DNA of 6,077 nucleotides, taken from JAYZVT01 sp050248375. Lineage in GTDB: Bacteria; Pseudomonadota; Alphaproteobacteria; Rhizobiales; Methyloligellaceae. This document shows positions 4,481 to 6,077 of the stretch, piece by piece. The DNA lies in the NCBI GenBank assembly GCA_050248375.1, contig JBFWSL010000223.1, positions 1 to 6,077 of the forward strand, given 5' to 3'. Each line of letters opens with the position of its first letter. Within the stretch, counting starts at the first letter, position 1. Below the pieces are notes generated by a model that worked only from the letters and a program-made list of their open reading frames with translations, was not told the DNA's origin and made no database searches. The translations under genes and the position numbers were made by a program.

Positions 4481-5098
4481 ATGCCGCGTGGAAGGGGATT
4501 GCTGGGCGCCTGCCTGCTGGCCGCGGGACTGACCTGCGCCAGCGCGGCGGGCGTGGCGGCGCAGCCGGACATGCCGAGGGTGCAGATCTGGGCGGACCCG
4601 ACGGACGGGCTCGCCATCGGCGGCTACGATCCGGTGGCCTACTGGACCCTGGGCGAACCCCGCGAGGGCCGTGGCCAGCTCGAATACGAATGGGGCGGCG
4701 CGGTGTGGCGTTTCCGCAACCCGGGCAACCGCGATGCCTTCGTGCGCGATCCCGACGCCTACATGCCGCGTTTCGGCGGCAACGACGTGACGGCGCTGGC
4801 CGGCAGGAACGTGGTGCAGGGCCATCCGGCGATCTGGGCCATCCACGAGAACCGGCTGCTGCTGTTCGCCAATGGCGTGAACAGGCGGCTGTGGGAGGAG
4901 GACAAGGCGGCGGTGCTGGCGAAGGCGGTCATGGCCTGGCCGGAGATGTCGCGGATCGTCCCGCCCTTCGATCCGCCGGCGAAAGCCGCCGCGCCCGCGC
5001 CCGCGGCCGATCCCGCCCTGGCGCTTCAGCTTCTGCCCGCGGGCGGACCCCAGGCGATGAAACCCGGATTGTCGAACTCGCGCGACAGCTTGCCGTAA
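4481..5098 (+). CDS. Exported YHS-domain-like protein
   Basis: This 205-residue protein carries a Sec signal peptide (Arg3 and Arg5, a hydrophobic stretch to about residue 23, then GVAA before Gln28) and is likely periplasmic. The core, about residues 43-150, follows the pattern of small exported YHS proteins: AIGGYDPVAYW (45-55), YEWGGAVWRF (69-78), NRDAFVRDPDAYMPRFGG (83-100), then VQGHPAIWAIHENRLLLFANG and a final AWPEM. In relatives FGG is usually followed by a metal-type Cys (GGYC); here it reads GGND, and the mature protein has no Cys at all. A low-complexity Ala/Pro tail follows. I chose the ATG at 4481 because GGGGA lies 10 nt upstream and the signal peptide begins directly; an in-frame ATG at 4451 is possible. 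Its last 73 bp overlap cysQ tail to tail. Function is unknown. Confidence 0.78.
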   Translation: MPRGRGLLGACLLAAGLTCASAAGVAAQPDMPRVQIWADPTDGLAIGGYDPVAYWTLGEPREGRGQLEYEWGGAVWRFRNPGNRDAFVRDPDAYMPRFGGNDVTALAGRNVVQGHPAIWAIHENRLLLFANGVNRRLWEEDKAAVLAKAVMAWPEMSRIVPPFDPPAKAAAPAPAADPALALQLLPAGGPQAMKPGLSNSRDSLP

Positions 5099-5835
5099 GT
5101 CAGCGGTTTTCCCTCCACGTCGACCACGCTGCCGCCGGCGGCGGCGAGGACGGCGTGGCCGGCGGCCGTGTCCCATTCCATGGTGCGGCCGAAGCGGGGA
5201 TAGACATCCGCGTTGCCTTCCGCGATGACGCAGAACTTCAGCGACGAGCCCGCGCTCATGGTGCGCGCTATGTCGTGCCCGTCGAGCCACGTCCTGGTCT
5301 TCTCGTCCAGATGGGAGCGGCTGACGGCGGCGACGAGGCCGCCGGCGGGGCGCGGGCGTCCCGATAGCGGCAAGACCAGCATGGACGAAAGCTCCTTGTC
5401 GGGCGCGCCACAGTCGAGAGGCGCACGATACGCCTCCTTGGGCTGGAGCGTGAAATAGACCGTGGACTTCGCCGGCGCGTAGACGATGCCGAAGACCGGC
5501 GCGCCGTTGTCGATCAGGCCGATATTGACGGTGAAGTCTTCCTCGCCGGTGATGAATTCCTTGGTGCCGTCGAGCGGATCGACCAGGAAGAAACGGTCGC
5601 CGGGCGACGCCGCCGGCACGCCGGCCTCCTCCGACACCACGGGAATGGCGGGAGCGGTCCCGGCGAGCGCGGCGAGCAGGATTTCCTCCGCCTCGCGGTC
5701 GGCGGCGGTCACCGGGCTTTCGTCCGCCTTGCGCTCGACAGCCGCCACGCCGCGATGGCCGAGGATGGCGGCGCCGGCCGCGCGCACGGCGGGCAGCAGG
5801 CTGGATGCGAGTGAGGGGAAATCGGGAAGGTTCAT
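5026..5835 (-). CDS. cysQ: 3'(2'),5'-bisphosphate nucleotidase CysQ
   Basis: CysQ removes the 3' phosphate from 3'-phosphoadenosine 5'-phosphate (PAP), and in some species PAPS, keeping this by-product of sulfate assimilation from inhibiting other enzymes. It belongs to the Mg-dependent, lithium-sensitive inositol monophosphatase superfamily. Visible motifs are KADESPVTAAD (36-46), VVSEEAG (66-72), DPLDGTKEF (86-94), GIVYAP (116-121), GSSLKFCVIAEGNADVYPR (196-214) and MEWDTAAGHAV (219-229). Metal ligands are probably Glu69, Asp86, Asp89 and Asp222. The KEF after DGT and the KFCVIAEG segment favour CysQ over inositol monophosphatase. At 269 residues it is full length. The ATG at 5833-5835 has only a weak upstream AGG. 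The nearest sulfur genes are not in the window. Its 3' end overlaps the YHS gene. Confidence 0.93.
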   Translation of the reverse strand: MNLPDFPSLASSLLPAVRAAGAAILGHRGVAAVERKADESPVTAADREAEEILLAALAGTAPAIPVVSEEAGVPAASPGDRFFLVDPLDGTKEFITGEEDFTVNIGLIDNGAPVFGIVYAPAKSTVYFTLQPKEAYRAPLDCGAPDKELSSMLVLPLSGRPRPAGGLVAAVSRSHLDEKTRTWLDGHDIARTMSAGSSLKFCVIAEGNADVYPRFGRTMEWDTAAGHAVLAAAGGSVVDVEGKPLTYGKLSREFDNPGFIAWGPPAGRS

Positions 5836-6077
5836 ATGCGCTTGCCTGGCTGTCCGGAGCGCGAGGGCGGGCGGGCCCGGGGTCCGGGGAAGTGATTCGA
5901 AATGCCCGCGCGGCGTCCATGCGGGGCCACGCGCGTCGACATGCTATTGCAGAAACACCAAGAGATCACAACGCATTATACCTGCGGGAGCGGGCTTCCT
6001 TGGCACCCGCTGCCGCCTCGTGTAACAGAGAATCCAGGCAATTCGGCACTGCTAGGACGGCTTTCGGGCCGGGATTG
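5836..6077. other. Upstream region of cysQ, no gene seen
   Basis: These 242 nt hold no supported gene on either strand. The part nearest cysQ is GC-rich with a small 5-bp stem (CCCGG-GGT-CCGGG, 5876-5888). Around 5940-5985 the sequence is locally AT-rich and contains a perfect minus-strand TATAAT. The last 90 nt show no recognisable RNA gene or start of another coding region. Confidence 0.6.
5975..5980 (-). promoter_or_regulatory. Candidate -10 box for cysQ
   Basis: On the minus strand this is a perfect TATAAT within an AT-rich island, 139 nt upstream of the cysQ ATG. The expected -35 position (around 5998-6004, reading CCAAGG) does not match TTGACA, so the promoter may be weak or activator-dependent. 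The implied leader is about 130 nt. Confidence 0.4.

Noticed and set aside
4415..5920. Minus-strand open frame of 501 codons over cysQ and the YHS gene
   Set aside because: It is Arg/Gly/Pro-rich without any motif and lies out of frame with cysQ, whose catalytic motifs are intact. It is a high-GC artefact.
5990..6077. Possible RNA gene at the right end
   Set aside because: Only 4-bp stems are seen, with no cloverleaf, T-loop or terminator.
1..6077. A defence or biosynthetic island
   Set aside because: Apart from higBA there are no nucleases, helicases, integrases, transposases or biosynthetic enzymes; the remaining genes are ordinary chromosomal functions without shared regulation.

Overview
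The window is GC-rich chromosomal DNA that looks alphaproteobacterial. The evidence is a DUF1134/EipA-type envelope protein, a membrane-anchored coiled-coil protein with the conserved MSVADMQADKDQLRAEFA segment that I associate with alphaproteobacteria, an alphaproteobacterial-style CysQ, and strong third-position GC bias. I cannot place it below class from sequence alone. I see no rRNA, tRNA, CRISPR array, insertion sequence or phage gene.

Layout, left to right. (1) 1-1365, plus strand: the C-terminal catalytic part of a class III nucleotide cyclase whose start lies outside the window, then, 13 nt after its stop, a PPP-family metallophosphatase; this is a probable two-gene signalling operon. 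(2) 1370-2305, minus strand: a conserved hypothetical protein with one N-terminal membrane segment and a long coiled coil. It converges on the phosphatase with only 4 nt between the stop codons, and both stops sit in the arms of one perfect inverted repeat. (3) 2306-2645: a divergent intergenic region with a leader hairpin for the coiled-coil gene and a perfect 8-bp inverted repeat just before higB. (4) 2646-3273, plus strand: a complete HigB-HigA type II toxin-antitoxin pair of lower GC content than its surroundings, so possibly acquired. (5) 3365-3385: a 9-bp-stem hairpin between the convergent higA and eipA. (6) 3424-4260, minus strand: eipA, an exported envelope protein with a Pro-rich repeat linker. 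(7) 4261-4480: a divergent intergenic region with an AT-rich patch and an intrinsic terminator on the plus strand. (8) 4481-5098, plus strand: an exported YHS-domain-like protein whose last codons overlap the 3' end of cysQ by 73 bp. (9) 5026-5835, minus strand: cysQ (3'-phosphoadenosine 5'-phosphate phosphatase), followed by about 240 nt holding a perfect TATAAT box on the minus strand, its likely promoter.

The genes do not form one pathway. They are several independent chromosomal transcription units: nucleotide and phosphoprotein signalling, an unknown envelope-associated coiled-coil protein, a toxin-antitoxin module, two exported proteins and a sulfur-assimilation housekeeping enzyme. I find no convincing new multi-gene system. 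The points most worth a second look are the Arg-to-Lys change in the cyclase active site, the shared stop-codon palindrome, the terminator between divergent genes, the loss of the YHS cysteine, and the convergent overlap with cysQ.
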